Source: an uncultured Pelagibacteraceae bacterium
Lineage (GTDB): Bacteria; Pseudomonadota; Alphaproteobacteria; Pelagibacterales; Pelagibacteraceae
Reading direction: 5' to 3'
Length of the DNA stretch: 64,000 nucleotides
Assembly (NCBI GenBank): GCA_902557935.1
Contig: CACECJ010000001.1
Span: forward strand, 248,001 to 312,000
Shown here: one piece after another, positions 1-10,253 of the stretch
Numbering within the stretch: position 1 is the stretch's first letter
Layout: the number at the start of each line of letters is the position of its first letter
The notes under the pieces: model-generated
Told to the model about the DNA's origin: nothing
Seen by the model: only the letters and a program-made list of their open reading frames with translations
Database searches by the model: none
Made by a program: the position numbers and the translations under genes

Positions 1-326
1 TCTGTAAACTCTGCTTTTAAATTCGGAAGTTCAGAACCACCAGTACCAGCTAAAGATAAATTAAAATCTGGACTGTTTGAGTTTCCAAATTTGACATCTC
101 CCGTTTGAGCCATAAAACCATCTATGACTCTATGAAAAACCACTCCATCATATTTTCCGCTATCAGCGAGTTCTTTAAACCTTTTTACATGATTAGGAGC
201 TTTTTCAGGGTATAATTCAATTTCGACTTCACCGTAAGTTAATTTTAAAATCATAGTATTATTCGCAATTAGATTATTAGTTAATAAACTAAAATAAATT
301 ATAAATAAATAGATAATTTTTTTCAT
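1..326 (-). CDS. Peptidyl-prolyl cis-trans isomerase, cyclophilin type (3' end cut by window)
   Basis: Reading leftwards from the ATG at 326 gives an N-terminal signal peptide (MKK, hydrophobic core, cleavage near residue 22) followed by a cyclophilin fold. Typical family stretches are visible: LYPEKAPNHVKRF, then YDGVVFHRVIDGFMAQTGD. Cyclophilins speed proline isomerisation in protein folding, and the leader implies a periplasmic enzyme. About 108 codons are present and the C-terminus lies outside the window. The ATG overlaps the coaD stop codon as ATGA, so it is translationally coupled as the last visible gene of ssb-gyrA-coaD. A start at the internal Met-25 would give a cytoplasmic form, but the well-formed leader favours the longer one. 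Confidence 0.92.
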   Translation of the reverse strand, partial: MKKIIYLFIIYFSLLTNNLIANNTMILKLTYGEVEIELYPEKAPNHVKRFKELADSGKYDGVVFHRVIDGFMAQTGDVKFGNSNSPDFNLSLAGTGGSELPNLKAEFT

Positions 327-814
327 AGACTTTTGTTTTTTAACATTTTAACAGTATATTTTGTTACAAATCGATCGATATTTCCACCAAGACCAGCGAT
401 CTCTTTAACAAATTTAGATGAAATAATTTGATTTTCAACATCTGACATTAAAAACATAGTTTCAATTTTAGAATTAAGTTTTTTGTTCATCCCGGCTAAT
501 TGAAATTCATACTCAAAGTCTGAAACCGCACGTAACCCTCTTATAATTGCTGAGGCATTATATTTTTTACAGAGCTGTATAGTTAAATTATTAAATGGTA
601 TTACTTTAATTTTACTTTTATTAAATTTTAAATCTTTGAAAAGTGAATTATTTATAATATCAATTCTTTCTTCTATTGAAAAAAAATAGTTTTTGTCTGA
701 ATTATCTGTGGTAGCAACTACGAGTTTATCAAATATTTTTAGAGCTTTCTTAATTACATCAATATGACCATAAGTAATTGGATCAAATGTACCTGGATAA
801 ACTGCAACTTTCAT
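323..814 (-). CDS. coaD: Phosphopantetheine adenylyltransferase
   Basis: This enzyme transfers AMP from ATP to 4'-phosphopantetheine, the penultimate step of coenzyme A synthesis in the cytosol. At 163 aa it has the normal family length. The nucleotidyltransferase signature TFDPITYGHIDV lies at residues 9-20, the conserved IIRGLRAVSDFEYE at 90-103 and the second ATP-binding stretch ISSKFVKEI at 131-139. It starts 2 bp after the gyrA stop and overlaps the downstream cyclophilin by 4 bp, so all three are probably one transcript. In many alphaproteobacteria coaD likewise sits between gyrA and a peptidyl-prolyl isomerase gene. Confidence 0.97.
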   Translation of the reverse strand: MKVAVYPGTFDPITYGHIDVIKKALKIFDKLVVATTDNSDKNYFFSIEERIDIINNSLFKDLKFNKSKIKVIPFNNLTIQLCKKYNASAIIRGLRAVSDFEYEFQLAGMNKKLNSKIETMFLMSDVENQIISSKFVKEIAGLGGNIDRFVTKYTVKMLKNKSL

Positions 815-816
815 TA

Positions 817-3390
817 TTATTGTATGTTATCCTCTATCTTAATTACAGAAACAACTTTTTCTGATCCTGATAATTTCTTTATTCTGACACCTTGTGTATT
901 TCTGCCTGCGATTCTTATTTCTTTGACTGCGCATCTCATCATACTTCCTTTATCAGTAGAAAGAAGTATTTCATCTGTCTCGCTCACAATAAGAGATGAC
1001 GCGATATTCCCATTTCTAGGTGAATTTATAATTCCAATTATCCCCTTACCACCCCTATTAGTAACTCTATAGTCAAGATATGAAGATCTTTTACCATAAC
1101 CATTTTCAGAGACTGAGAGCACAAATCTGTCAACCGCTCCTTTAATTTTTTTATCTTTATTTAAGGTTTTTATATCAATTTGAGTATTATCTAAAATAGA
1201 TAAAGAAATAACTTTATCCTTATCATTTAATTGAATTCCTTTTATACCTTTTGACGATCTTCCTTTAAATAATCTTAATTTTTTTGATTTAAATCTTATA
1301 CATTTGCCAAATTGAGTACTTAGAAGAATATCTTGATCACTTTTACAAATTTTAACACCAATAATTTTATCATCTTGATCGAGTTTCATAGCAATCTTAC
1401 CGCTTGTATTAATATTTACAAAGTCCTCTAAAGAGTTTTTTCTCACATTGCCTTTAGCAGTCGCAAATATAACCATGAGATTTTTCCATTCTGACTCGTC
1501 CTCTGGCAAAGGCATGATTGAACTAATAGAGTGATGACTTTTTAAAGGTAGGATATTGAATATTGATTTGCCCTTTGATGCAGCTGTACCCTCGGGTATT
1601 TTATGAGCTTTAATCTTATAAACAAGGCCTTGTGTAGAAAAAAATAAGACTGGAGTATGTGTATTGGCAGTAAAAATTTGGACAACGAAATCATCTTCTC
1701 TTGTTGAAATTCCAGTTTTACCTTTCCCGCCTCTTTTTTGAGCTTTTAAAGAGCTAAGGGCACCTCTCTTAATATAACCCTGGTTTGTAATATTGATAAC
1801 AACTGACTCTTTCTGAATTGTTTCTTCAATATTATAATTCAATACTGCATCAATAATCTTAGTTTTTCTAGGCGATGAAAATTTATCTTTAATTTTTTCA
1901 AGTTCGTCTATTATTAGATTGTAAAGAGCCTTTTTAGAATTGATAATTTTTATATATTCTACAATCAATTTGGAAAGTTTGGAAATTTCAGTTTCAATTT
2001 CTTCAATTCCATAAGCTGTAAGTTTTTGCAATCTTAATTCTAAAATTGCATCAACCTGATTGGATGTAAGCTGATAATTAGTAATATTTTTTTTCTTTTC
2101 AATTAAATTAATTAATTTAATACTTTTTTTAATTTTCCATTTTTTCGTTAATAAATTTTTTTTTGCTACACTGGTATCTTTTGAATTTTTAATTATCTTA
2201 ATAATCTCGTCAATATTTTCTACAGCTGTTGCAAGTCCAATTAAAATATGTGCTCTATCTTCAGCTTTTTTAAGATCATATTTTACTCTTTTAATAACTG
2301 TTTCCTCTCTAAACTTTAAAAATTCAGAGATGAATTCTTTTAAATTAAGTATTTTTGGTTTATTACCTACTATAGCTAGAGTATTAAAGCCAAATGAACT
2401 TTCTATGTTTGTAAGTTTATATAATTGGCGTCTAATTGTTTCGGGCTCAACTCCCTTTCTTAATTCTATTACAACTCTAATACCTTCCCTATTGGACTCA
2501 TCTCTTAAATCTTTTATTCCTTCAATCTTTTTGTCTCTGACCAGCTGGGCTATTTTTTCTATTAATATAGATTTATTAACTTGATAAGGAATTGATTTAA
2601 TTATTAAAGTTTCTCTACCGCCTTTTTTTTCCTCAAATTCTATTTCACCTCTTATTTTAAAAGATCCTCTGCCTTTATTATAACCTTGTTTTATAATATC
2701 TTTTCCGATGATAACTCCACCAGTTGGGAAATCAGGTCCTGGAACATGTTTCATTAATTGGCTTATTGTAATATCTTTATTATTTATAAATGCTATCGTT
2801 GCATTAATAATTTCACCAAGATTGTGAGGCGGAATACTAGTTGCCATACCAACCGCTATTCCTCCTGCTCCATTAACTAAAATATTAGGATATTGTGATG
2901 GTAAAACTTCTGGCTCTTTTTCTGTTTCATCGTAATTACTTCTAAAATTAACTGTATTCTTTTCTAAATCCTCTGTAAGAAATTGGGAAATTCTACCAAG
3001 TTTCGTCTCTGTATATCTCATCGCTGCAGGTGGATCTCCATCAATTGATCCAAAGTTTCCTTGTCCAGATATTAATGGAACGCTCATTGAAAAATCTTGA
3101 ACAAGTCTAACTAATGCGTCGTATACAGATTGATCACCATGAGGGTGATACTTACCTATTACATCTCCTACAATTCTTGCAGATTTTCTAAATGGCTTAG
3201 ACCAATCGTACCCTCCTTTATACATTGCGTAAATTATTCTTCTATGAACCGGCTTTAATCCATCTCTTACATCTGGTAGAGCCCTACTTACAATTACGCT
3301 CATAGCATATGATAAATAAGATGAACTCATTTCATCTTGAACAAAAATAGGTTTAAATGATTTATTAATCTCTACGAGATTTTTTTCCAT
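817..3390 (-). CDS. gyrA: DNA gyrase subunit A
   Basis: GyrA breaks and rejoins DNA in the A2B2 gyrase that adds negative supercoils. The 857-aa protein has the N-terminal cleavage domain with catalytic Tyr126 in AAMRYTETK, and a C-terminal wrapping domain with the GyrA box QKRGGKG. That box distinguishes it from ParC. The quinolone region reads HPHGDQSVYD (residues 82-91): Asp91 matches E. coli Asp87, but the position of E. coli Ser83 is Gln87, an unusual residue. It lies 2 bp after ssb and 2 bp before coaD, consistent with an ssb-gyrA-coaD operon. Confidence 0.98.
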   Translation of the reverse strand: MEKNLVEINKSFKPIFVQDEMSSSYLSYAMSVIVSRALPDVRDGLKPVHRRIIYAMYKGGYDWSKPFRKSARIVGDVIGKYHPHGDQSVYDALVRLVQDFSMSVPLISGQGNFGSIDGDPPAAMRYTETKLGRISQFLTEDLEKNTVNFRSNYDETEKEPEVLPSQYPNILVNGAGGIAVGMATSIPPHNLGEIINATIAFINNKDITISQLMKHVPGPDFPTGGVIIGKDIIKQGYNKGRGSFKIRGEIEFEEKKGGRETLIIKSIPYQVNKSILIEKIAQLVRDKKIEGIKDLRDESNREGIRVVIELRKGVEPETIRRQLYKLTNIESSFGFNTLAIVGNKPKILNLKEFISEFLKFREETVIKRVKYDLKKAEDRAHILIGLATAVENIDEIIKIIKNSKDTSVAKKNLLTKKWKIKKSIKLINLIEKKKNITNYQLTSNQVDAILELRLQKLTAYGIEEIETEISKLSKLIVEYIKIINSKKALYNLIIDELEKIKDKFSSPRKTKIIDAVLNYNIEETIQKESVVINITNQGYIKRGALSSLKAQKRGGKGKTGISTREDDFVVQIFTANTHTPVLFFSTQGLVYKIKAHKIPEGTAASKGKSIFNILPLKSHHSISSIMPLPEDESEWKNLMVIFATAKGNVRKNSLEDFVNINTSGKIAMKLDQDDKIIGVKICKSDQDILLSTQFGKCIRFKSKKLRLFKGRSSKGIKGIQLNDKDKVISLSILDNTQIDIKTLNKDKKIKGAVDRFVLSVSENGYGKRSSYLDYRVTNRGGKGIIGIINSPRNGNIASSLIVSETDEILLSTDKGSMMRCAVKEIRIAGRNTQGVRIKKLSGSEKVVSVIKIEDNIQ

Positions 3391-3392
3391 GA

Positions 3393-3851
3393 TTAAAATG
3401 GTATTTCATCATCAAGGTCTGGCGTATCTTGATTCAAATTATCTTTTGGTAGGGAGCTTTTATTTTCTGAAACCAGATTTGAATTATTAGATGAGTTTCT
3501 ACCATCCAGCATAGTTAGGCTTGAATTGTATCCTTGCAGAACAATTTCAGTAGAATATTTATCCTGTCCGCTAGTTTCGTCTTTCCATTTTCTGGTACTA
3601 AGTTGACCCTCTATATAAACGTTAGCTCCTTTTTTAACGTATTGTTGAACTACGTTTACTAACCCTTCGTTAAAAATTACAACCCTATGCCATTCAGTTT
3701 TTTCTTTTCGCTCTCCACTAGATTTATCTTTCCAAGTTTGACTTGTAGCAATACTCAGTCTGGCAACATTTTTACCATTAACCATCTGTTTTATTTCGGG
3801 ATCTGCGCCTAAACGACCTATTAATTGTACTTTATTTAAACTACCAGCCAT
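3393..3851 (-). CDS. ssb: Single-stranded DNA-binding protein
   Basis: SSB coats single-stranded DNA during replication, recombination and repair. The OB fold fills about residues 4-110 ([16 protein letters not shown] near the start; WKDETSGQD before the linker). A Ser/Asn-rich flexible linker follows. The protein ends in the acidic tip DDEIPF, which recruits partner proteins such as PriA, RecQ and the DNA polymerase chi subunit in related bacteria. At 152 aa the length is typical. It is divergent from uvrA, a common pairing of repair genes in proteobacteria, and heads the ssb-gyrA-coaD transcript. No strong Shine-Dalgarno sequence precedes its ATG. Confidence 0.97.
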   Translation of the reverse strand: MAGSLNKVQLIGRLGADPEIKQMVNGKNVARLSIATSQTWKDKSSGERKEKTEWHRVVIFNEGLVNVVQQYVKKGANVYIEGQLSTRKWKDETSGQDKYSTEIVLQGYNSSLTMLDGRNSSNNSNLVSENKSSLPKDNLNQDTPDLDDEIPF

Positions 3852-3909
3852 AATATTTTGAGTAAAATTTGATTTTTTTATTATTTAAACACTTTTATTT
3901 ATATCATAT

Positions 3910-3938
3910 TTGATAAGTAAATATAAGGTGATTATTAT
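3910..3938 (+). promoter_or_regulatory. Candidate sigma70 promoter for uvrA
   Basis: TTGATA at 3910-3915 and TATTAT at 3933-3938 are separated by 17 bp in the 101-bp divergent ssb/uvrA spacer. Transcription would begin around 3945, giving a very short leader that barely includes the AAAGG Shine-Dalgarno at 3941-3945. The fit to consensus is good, but AT-rich DNA yields such matches by chance, so this is tentative. I found no LexA-like GTTC-N7-GTTC site in the spacer. Confidence 0.33.
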
Positions 3939-3952
3939 TTAAAGGAAAAAAA

Positions 3953-6832
3953 ATGTTGAAAAAAATCGTTGTAAAAGGCGCTAAAGAACACAACTTAAAA
4001 AATGTTTCTCTTGAAATTCCAAAAGAGAAATTAGTTGTAATAACTGGTCTATCTGGGTCTGGGAAATCATCTTTGGCTTTTGATACAATTTATGCTGAAG
4101 GTCAAAGAAGATATGTGGAAAGCCTCTCATCTTACGCAAGACAGTTTTTAGATAAAATGAAAAAACCCAATGTGGATTTCATCGAAGGCTTAAGTCCTGC
4201 GATTTCTATTGAGCAAAAAAATACTTCAAAAAATCCTAGATCAACTGTCGCTACAGTTACTGAAATTTATGATTATATGAGAGTTTTATTTGCCAGAGTT
4301 GGTATTCCTTACTCTCCCTTTACTGGAAAACCGATTAAATCCCAACCAATAAGTGAAATGGTAGATAAAATTCAGAAACTTCCTAAAAATAATACAATTT
4401 ATCTCCTTGCACCAATAGTTAGAGGTAGAAAAGGTGAGTATAAAAAAGAGATATTGAATTATAAAAAAAGAGGATTTACAAAAATTAAAGTTGATGGAAA
4501 ATATCTCAATATCGATGAATTTCCAAATTTAAATAAAAAAATTAAACATGATATATCAATTATAGTCGACAGAATTATACTTAATTCAAACTTAGGTAAC
4601 AGATTAGCTGATAGCGTTGAGACTGCTGTAAATCTATCAGATGGTTTATTAATAGTAGAATACGAAAACGAAACTTTACCAAAAAAATTTAGAAAAAGAG
4701 AATCAATAATGTTTTCATCAAAGTTTTCATGTCCAGAAAGTGGGTTTACTATTGAGGAAATCGAACCAAGATTATTTTCATTTAATTCTCCCTACGGTGC
4801 TTGTGAAGAATGTGAAGGAATTGGCCATAACTTAAATGTAGATCCAAATTTAGTTGTTTCAGATCATAAAAAAAGTCTTCAAGATGGAGTGATTGAACCT
4901 TGGTCAAAATCAACTTCTTTATACTATGCACAAACATTAGCCTCTATAGCAAAACATTATAAAATTTCACTATCTGACTCTTGGAGAAAAATTCCAAAAA
5001 AAATACAAGACATAATACTTTATGGCTCAGATGAGGAAGAAATTAAGTTCTCGTACGATGATGGCTACGAAGCTTATACTACAAAGAAAACTTTTGAAGG
5101 AGTTATAAATAATCTTGAAAGGCGATACCTTGAAACAGATAGTGAATGGAAAAGAGAGGAAATATCACAATACCAGAGTGAAACAGATTGTGAAAAATGT
5201 AAAGGTATGAGGCTTAAAGAAGAGGCTTTATGTGTCAAAATAAATAATCTTAATATTAGTGAAGTAACAGAAAAATCAATAGATGATGCTCAAAAATGGT
5301 TTGAAAAACTAGAAAGTTTTTTTAATGAAAAAGAAAAAAAAATAGCTCAACATATCTTAAAAGAAATTAATGAAAGATTAAATTTTCTTTTAAATGTAGG
5401 TTTAAACTATTTAACTTTATCAAGAGAGTCTGGAACATTATCTGGGGGCGAAGCTCAACGAATTAGACTAGCATCTCAGATCGGTTCAGGACTGACTGGT
5501 GTATTATATGTTTTGGATGAACCTTCTATTGGTTTACATCAAAGAGATAATAAAAAATTAATTACTGCTTTAAAAAAACTAAGAGATTTAGGTAATACCG
5601 TAATTGTTGTAGAACATGATATCGAAACTATGGAAAGTTCTGATCATATAATTGATATAGGACCTGAGGCAGGATTAAAAGGAGGAAAAATAGTTGCTGA
5701 AGGTGAAGTTGAAGAAATTATAAAAAATGTAAATAGTATTACTGGAAATTATTTATCAGGAAAAAAATTCATACCGATTCCAAAAAAAAGAAGGTCAGCA
5801 AAAAATGGAAGGTTCATTGAAATAAGTGGAGCAAGCGGAAATAATTTAAAAAAAGTAAATTTAAAAATTCCTGTCGGAACATTTACTTGTGTAACTGGAG
5901 TTTCTGGAAGCGGAAAATCAACTTTAATACTTCATACTTTATATAATGCATTTAATTTAATATTAAATAAGAATAAAAGTCGTAAAGTTCCTAAAGCTTT
6001 TACAGGTTTTAAAGGAACAGAATTAATTGATAAAATAATTGATATTGACCAATCGCCAATAGGAAGAACTCCAAGATCAAACCCTGCGACATATACTGGA
6101 GCGTTTGGTCCAATTAGAGAGTGGTTTGCTGGACTTCCGGAGTCAAAAGCAAGAGGTTATAAGGTCGGTAGATACTCTTTCAATGTAAAAGGTGGAAGAT
6201 GTGAAACTTGCGAAGGAGATGGTGTTTTAACTTACGAAATGCATTTTCTCCCAGATGTTTTTATACCTTGCGATACCTGTAAGGGAGCTAGATATAATAG
6301 AGAAACTTTAGAAATAAGGTTTAAAAATAAAAATATTGCAGATGTCCTAGATATGACAGTAGATGAGGGATGTGAATTTTTTGAAAATATTCAAAGTATA
6401 AAGTCTAAGTTAATTACACTTAAACATGTAGGACTTGGGTATATGAAAATTGGACAACAAGCAACAACGCTATCTGGAGGTGAGGCACAGAGAATTAAAT
6501 TAGCAAAAGAATTATCTAAAAGACCTACTGGCAGAACCCTTTACATATTGGACGAACCAACAACTGGATTGCACTCACATGATATTAAAAAGTTATTAGA
6601 AATTTTACAAGCTTTCGCTAACACTGGAAACACTGTAGTTGTAATAGAACATAATTTAGATGTAATTAAAACAGCGGATCATATTATAGATATGGGCCCT
6701 GAAGGAGGAATAAATGGAGGTAAAATAATAGCAGAGGGTACACCTGAAAAAGTAGCAGCGTCAAAACAGAGTTATACTGGTAAATTTATAAGAGATATTA
6801 TTGGAAATAGTTCTATGAAAAAGACTGCCTAA
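3953..6832 (+). CDS. uvrA: Excinuclease ABC subunit A
   Basis: UvrA is the damage-recognition ATPase of nucleotide excision repair and loads UvrB on DNA lesions. The 959-aa protein has two ABC modules. Walker A motifs are GLSGSGKS (residues 32-39) and GVSGSGKS (about 649), and each module has an LSGGEAQRI signature. Zinc-finger cysteine pairs are visible as CEECEG, CEKCKG, CETCEG and CDTCKG. An AAAGG Shine-Dalgarno precedes the ATG by 7 nt. It is divergent from ssb and followed after 27 bp by a PuuD-like membrane protein gene on the same strand. Confidence 0.98.
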   Translation: MLKKIVVKGAKEHNLKNVSLEIPKEKLVVITGLSGSGKSSLAFDTIYAEGQRRYVESLSSYARQFLDKMKKPNVDFIEGLSPAISIEQKNTSKNPRSTVATVTEIYDYMRVLFARVGIPYSPFTGKPIKSQPISEMVDKIQKLPKNNTIYLLAPIVRGRKGEYKKEILNYKKRGFTKIKVDGKYLNIDEFPNLNKKIKHDISIIVDRIILNSNLGNRLADSVETAVNLSDGLLIVEYENETLPKKFRKRESIMFSSKFSCPESGFTIEEIEPRLFSFNSPYGACEECEGIGHNLNVDPNLVVSDHKKSLQDGVIEPWSKSTSLYYAQTLASIAKHYKISLSDSWRKIPKKIQDIILYGSDEEEIKFSYDDGYEAYTTKKTFEGVINNLERRYLETDSEWKREEISQYQSETDCEKCKGMRLKEEALCVKINNLNISEVTEKSIDDAQKWFEKLESFFNEKEKKIAQHILKEINERLNFLLNVGLNYLTLSRESGTLSGGEAQRIRLASQIGSGLTGVLYVLDEPSIGLHQRDNKKLITALKKLRDLGNTVIVVEHDIETMESSDHIIDIGPEAGLKGGKIVAEGEVEEIIKNVNSITGNYLSGKKFIPIPKKRRSAKNGRFIEISGASGNNLKKVNLKIPVGTFTCVTGVSGSGKSTLILHTLYNAFNLILNKNKSRKVPKAFTGFKGTELIDKIIDIDQSPIGRTPRSNPATYTGAFGPIREWFAGLPESKARGYKVGRYSFNVKGGRCETCEGDGVLTYEMHFLPDVFIPCDTCKGARYNRETLEIRFKNKNIADVLDMTVDEGCEFFENIQSIKSKLITLKHVGLGYMKIGQQATTLSGGEAQRIKLAKELSKRPTGRTLYILDEPTTGLHSHDIKKLLEILQAFANTGNTVVVIEHNLDVIKTADHIIDMGPEGGINGGKIIAEGTPEKVAASKQSYTGKFIRDIIGNSSMKKTA

Positions 6833-6859
6833 AAATTTTATTTATGCTATAAAGGAATC

Positions 6860-7462
6860 ATGACAAATATATTGCAATCTCTCTCAAAAACAGTTCATTT
6901 ATCATTAGGTATTGCTATTCTATTATTACTTGGACTGCACTTCTTTGGAGATGGTTTTGCTTTTGATAGATATTTTTTTAGTTGGTTATTTAGGTATTTA
7001 CATGTGTTAACAGGAATAATGTGGATAGGATTATTGTGGTATTTTAATTTTGTTCAAATTCCATCAATGCCAAATATTCCGGATGAACAAAAACCTGCGA
7101 TAGGTAAAGTTATAGCACCAAAAGCACTATTTTGGTTTAGATGGGCCGCTTTAGGAACAATTATTACAGGCTTAATAGTTTCTTACCTCCAGGGATATGT
7201 TCACCAAGCAATGACATTGGGAATTGGTGGTGGAGATCCAAAGAGCACCGCTATTGGAATAGGGATGTGGTTGGGAATTATAATGGCCTATAACGTTTGG
7301 TTTGTTATTTGGCCAAATCAAAAAAAAGCTTTAGGATTAATTGAGTGCTCCCCAGAAGAAAAAGCTAAATCTGCAAAAACAGCAATGTTGTTTTCAAGAA
7401 CGAATACTCTCCTATCATTTCCAATGTTGCTATCAATGGTAGCAGCTCAAAATCTTTATTAA
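6860..7462 (+). CDS. Stand-alone PuuD-like (urate hydroxylase N-terminal) membrane protein
   Basis: The 200-aa protein has roughly five membrane segments. The block HVLTGIMWIGLLWYFNFVQ near residues 48-66 matches the membrane domain of PuuD, a family also called urate oxidase N-terminal or DUF989. Full-length PuuD carries a C-terminal cytochrome c domain with a CxxCH haem motif. Here the protein ends after the membrane part and has no CxxCH, so urate oxidation cannot be assumed; a haem- or quinone-linked role is only a guess. Its TAA abuts the convergent secF stop with no spacer. It is probably co-transcribed with uvrA. Confidence 0.8.
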   Translation: MTNILQSLSKTVHLSLGIAILLLLGLHFFGDGFAFDRYFFSWLFRYLHVLTGIMWIGLLWYFNFVQIPSMPNIPDEQKPAIGKVIAPKALFWFRWAALGTIITGLIVSYLQGYVHQAMTLGIGGGDPKSTAIGIGMWLGIIMAYNVWFVIWPNQKKALGLIECSPEEKAKSAKTAMLFSRTNTLLSFPMLLSMVAAQNLY

Positions 7463-8368
7463 TTAAGGTTCAATTTTTTTTTCTTCTTTTTCTAAAGTCT
7501 TGTAACTTACTCTAAAAAATTTCAATATTGGTGAAGCAACAAATATAGACGAGTAGGTTCCAATAATAACACCTAGTATCATGGCAAAAGAAAAACCTCT
7601 CAATATTTCCCCACCTAATAAATAAATCGAAAGCAATGCTAATAAAGTGGTTACAGATGTTATTACAGTCCTAGCAAGAGTTTCATTAATAGATAGATTT
7701 GCTACATCGCTAATACTTATTTTTGTATATTTAAATAAATTTTCTCTTATTCGATCATAAATAACGACTGTATCATTCATTGAATACCCAACTATTGTCA
7801 GTACAGCTGCAATAATAGACAAATTAATTTCTAAAGATAATATTGAAAAAATACCTAAAGTAATAATAACGTCATGGAATAAAGCAATGATAGAACCAAC
7901 ACTAAATTGCCATTCAAATCTAACCCAAATATAAAAGAGCATAGCGGCTAATGCTAAAGAAATAGCTATTATTGATGACTCTAGTAATTCTGAGCTTACT
8001 TTGGGACCAACGTTTTCTACTCTTCTAAAATCAACATCCGCATTTAGATTATCTGATAATGTTTTTTTAATTTCTGGTATTAGATTGCTATTATTTACAT
8101 TTTTTTGCTCAACTTTAATTAAATAATCACCGTCTATTCCGAATTTTTTTACATTAATATCACCCAAATTCATTGATTTTAATGAGTCTCTTATTGAGGA
8201 TGCGTTTACAGTTACATCGGTTCTTAATTCAATCAAAGTTCCGCCTTTAAAATCAATTCCATAATTTAAGCCTTTTAAGCTTATAAAAAAAATACTTAAA
8301 AAGAAAATTATAATCGAAATAAAATTTGCTTTTTTAAATTTTGATACAAAATTAATATTCTTAATCAT
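7463..8368 (-). CDS. secF: Protein translocase subunit SecF
   Basis: SecF pairs with SecD to use the proton motive force in the late stages of Sec-dependent export. The 301-aa protein has an N-terminal membrane segment, a periplasmic domain beginning with DFKGGTLIEL, and five C-terminal membrane segments. The conserved SecF region MNDTVVIYDRIREN is present. Its start overlaps the secD stop by 1 bp, and the order yajC-secD-secF is the usual one. The gene ends exactly where the convergent PuuD-like gene ends. Confidence 0.97.
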   Translation of the reverse strand: MIKNINFVSKFKKANFISIIIFFLSIFFISLKGLNYGIDFKGGTLIELRTDVTVNASSIRDSLKSMNLGDINVKKFGIDGDYLIKVEQKNVNNSNLIPEIKKTLSDNLNADVDFRRVENVGPKVSSELLESSIIAISLALAAMLFYIWVRFEWQFSVGSIIALFHDVIITLGIFSILSLEINLSIIAAVLTIVGYSMNDTVVIYDRIRENLFKYTKISISDVANLSINETLARTVITSVTTLLALLSIYLLGGEILRGFSFAMILGVIIGTYSSIFVASPILKFFRVSYKTLEKEEKKIEP

Positions 8369-9912
8369 TAAATTTTTAAACCTCTATTGTTGTTTTTTAA
8401 AACTATCATCGAAGTTAGATGTCTTGCTAAAAAGTAAGCAGTGAAAAGTGTGGTGATAATTCCTATTCCTAAAGTAATTGCAAAACCTTTTACAGGTCCA
8501 GATCCAAAAGCAAACAATATAATAGCTGCGATTAAAGTTGTTATATTTGCATCTAGTACTGTAATTTTGGCCTTAGAATAACCTGAGTCAAAAGCATGTA
8601 TAATTGATTTTTCTGTTTTTAATTCCTCTCTTATTCTTTCAAATATTAATACATTTGCATCAACAGCCATTCCTATTGTTAAAATAATACCCGCTATTCC
8701 AGGTAAAGTTAATGTAGCTTCTAAAATGGTTAATATTCCAACCAACATTAATAAATTTGCAATTAAGGCAGTGTTAGCAACTAATCCAAATATTTTGTAT
8801 TTAAAAAACATAAAAATGATTACTAAAACAAATCCTACAATTAAAGATATTATGCCTGATCTAATCGAGTCCTCTCCTAAATCAGGACCTACTGTTCTTT
8901 CCTCGACAACATCTAGAGGAGTAGGTAAAGCTCCAGATCTAAGTAATAAAGATAGATCTGTGGCCTCTTGGAAAGAAAAATTACCTGATATTATCCCTTT
9001 ACCTGAGGTAATTGGTTCATTGATATTAGGTGCACTTATTATTTTACCGTCTAAAACTATCGCTAATCTTTTGCCCACATTATCAGTAGTGGCTCTTCCA
9101 AACTTTTGCGAACCAAGTCTATCTAAAGTAAATGAGACGGAAGGCTCATTTTTTTGATTTTGGATACTTGGTTGTGCATCGATTAAATTTTCACCGCTCA
9201 TTACTATTCTTTTACTAACTTTGAGGGTTTCTCCTAACTCAGAAACCAAATCCTCTGTACCAAAATCTGAATTATCGCTAACTAATCTAAAGTTTAATTG
9301 AGCTGTTTTACCGAGTAATTTTTTTATTCTTTCTGGATCTTTTAAACCCGGTAATTCTACCAAAATTCTTTTATCTCCTCTTTGTAAAATTGTTGGTTCT
9401 TTTGTGCCTACATCATCTATTCTCCTTCTTACTATCTCAATAGATTGCTTTAAAGCAGAGTTATTAATTGTAAGTAACCCAAATTTTGAAAATAAAATCT
9501 CTATATTATTATTACCTAATAATTTATAGTCCAATTCAAAAGATCTATAATTGTCAATATATGGGTTTACTAAGTTTTCTTTTTTTGAAAAAAAAAGTAA
9601 TTCAAATTTTTCTACATCCTCGATGAAAAAAGTCAAAGATTTGTCCCTTATCTTAAAATTTTCATATTTTAAATTATTATCTTTAAGAAGTTTTTTAATC
9701 GGAATAACCTTTGATTGTATTTTTTCCTCTACAAGAGAGTCGGAGTTTATTTCTAATAAAAGATATGATCCGCCTTGAAGGTCTAATCCTAGATTTACTT
9801 TTTTATCAATAATTATATTATCTTTGTTTTGTAAGTTTAAGACAGAGAATATTGCTATAAAAAAGAAAATTAAATATATTAAGATGATATTTATTTTGGA
9901 AAAATTTAACAC
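8368..9912 (-). CDS. secD: Protein translocase subunit SecD
   Basis: SecD is an RND-type membrane subunit that helps pull secreted proteins out of the SecYEG channel. At 514 aa it has an N-terminal membrane helix, the hallmark LGLDLQGGSYLLLE near residues 42-55, and a large periplasmic head. Six C-terminal helices include MAVDANVLIFERIREEL, the SecD counterpart of the SecF D/R motif. It lies 9 bp after yajC and overlaps secF by 1 bp. Confidence 0.97.
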   Translation of the reverse strand: MLNFSKINIILIYLIFFFIAIFSVLNLQNKDNIIIDKKVNLGLDLQGGSYLLLEINSDSLVEEKIQSKVIPIKKLLKDNNLKYENFKIRDKSLTFFIEDVEKFELLFFSKKENLVNPYIDNYRSFELDYKLLGNNNIEILFSKFGLLTINNSALKQSIEIVRRRIDDVGTKEPTILQRGDKRILVELPGLKDPERIKKLLGKTAQLNFRLVSDNSDFGTEDLVSELGETLKVSKRIVMSGENLIDAQPSIQNQKNEPSVSFTLDRLGSQKFGRATTDNVGKRLAIVLDGKIISAPNINEPITSGKGIISGNFSFQEATDLSLLLRSGALPTPLDVVEERTVGPDLGEDSIRSGIISLIVGFVLVIIFMFFKYKIFGLVANTALIANLLMLVGILTILEATLTLPGIAGIILTIGMAVDANVLIFERIREELKTEKSIIHAFDSGYSKAKITVLDANITTLIAAIILFAFGSGPVKGFAITLGIGIITTLFTAYFLARHLTSMIVLKNNNRGLKI

Positions 9913-9921
9913 GAAAAAGAA

Positions 9922-10206
9922 TTATTTTTTTACTTCTTCTTTTTTTAGCAAACTCGTAATTGTCGATCTGATAATTTGGACTTTAGTACCCTCGCCTATA
10001 ATTACCTCAATTCTATCATCTTCCATTACGCGATCAACAACACCTATTATGCCACCAGATGTGATAACTTCATCCCCCCTTTTTAAAGATTCGACCATTG
10101 CTTTGTGATCTTTTACTCTTTTTTGCTGTGGTCTGATTAAAAAAAAGTAAAAAATAATAAAAATTAATATTAAAGGTATAAATTGTGCAATTCCTTGTCC
10201 ACTCAT
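9922..10206 (-). CDS. yajC: Preprotein translocase accessory subunit YajC
   Basis: YajC is a small single-pass membrane protein that co-purifies with SecDF-SecYEG. The 94-aa protein has a hydrophobic helix at about residues 8-25, the diagnostic FFLIRPQQKR, and a cytoplasmic beta-rich tail with VITSGGIIGVVDRV. It heads the yajC-secD-secF group, 47 bp downstream of serS. Confidence 0.95.
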   Translation of the reverse strand: MSGQGIAQFIPLILIFIIFYFFLIRPQQKRVKDHKAMVESLKRGDEVITSGGIIGVVDRVMEDDRIEVIIGEGTKVQIIRSTITSLLKKEEVKK

Positions 10207-10253
10207 GAAAAAACAATTATAATAAATGTATTAGATAAACAAGTTAAATTTTA

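Noticed and set aside
764-1072. Plus-strand ORF of 102 codons opposite coaD/gyrA
   Set aside because: It lies antisense within gyrA and reads as a mirror of conserved codons, with no Shine-Dalgarno or recognisable protein.
8726-9157. Plus-strand ORF of 143 codons opposite secD
   Set aside because: Long only because secD codon use avoids stops in this frame; no family resemblance.
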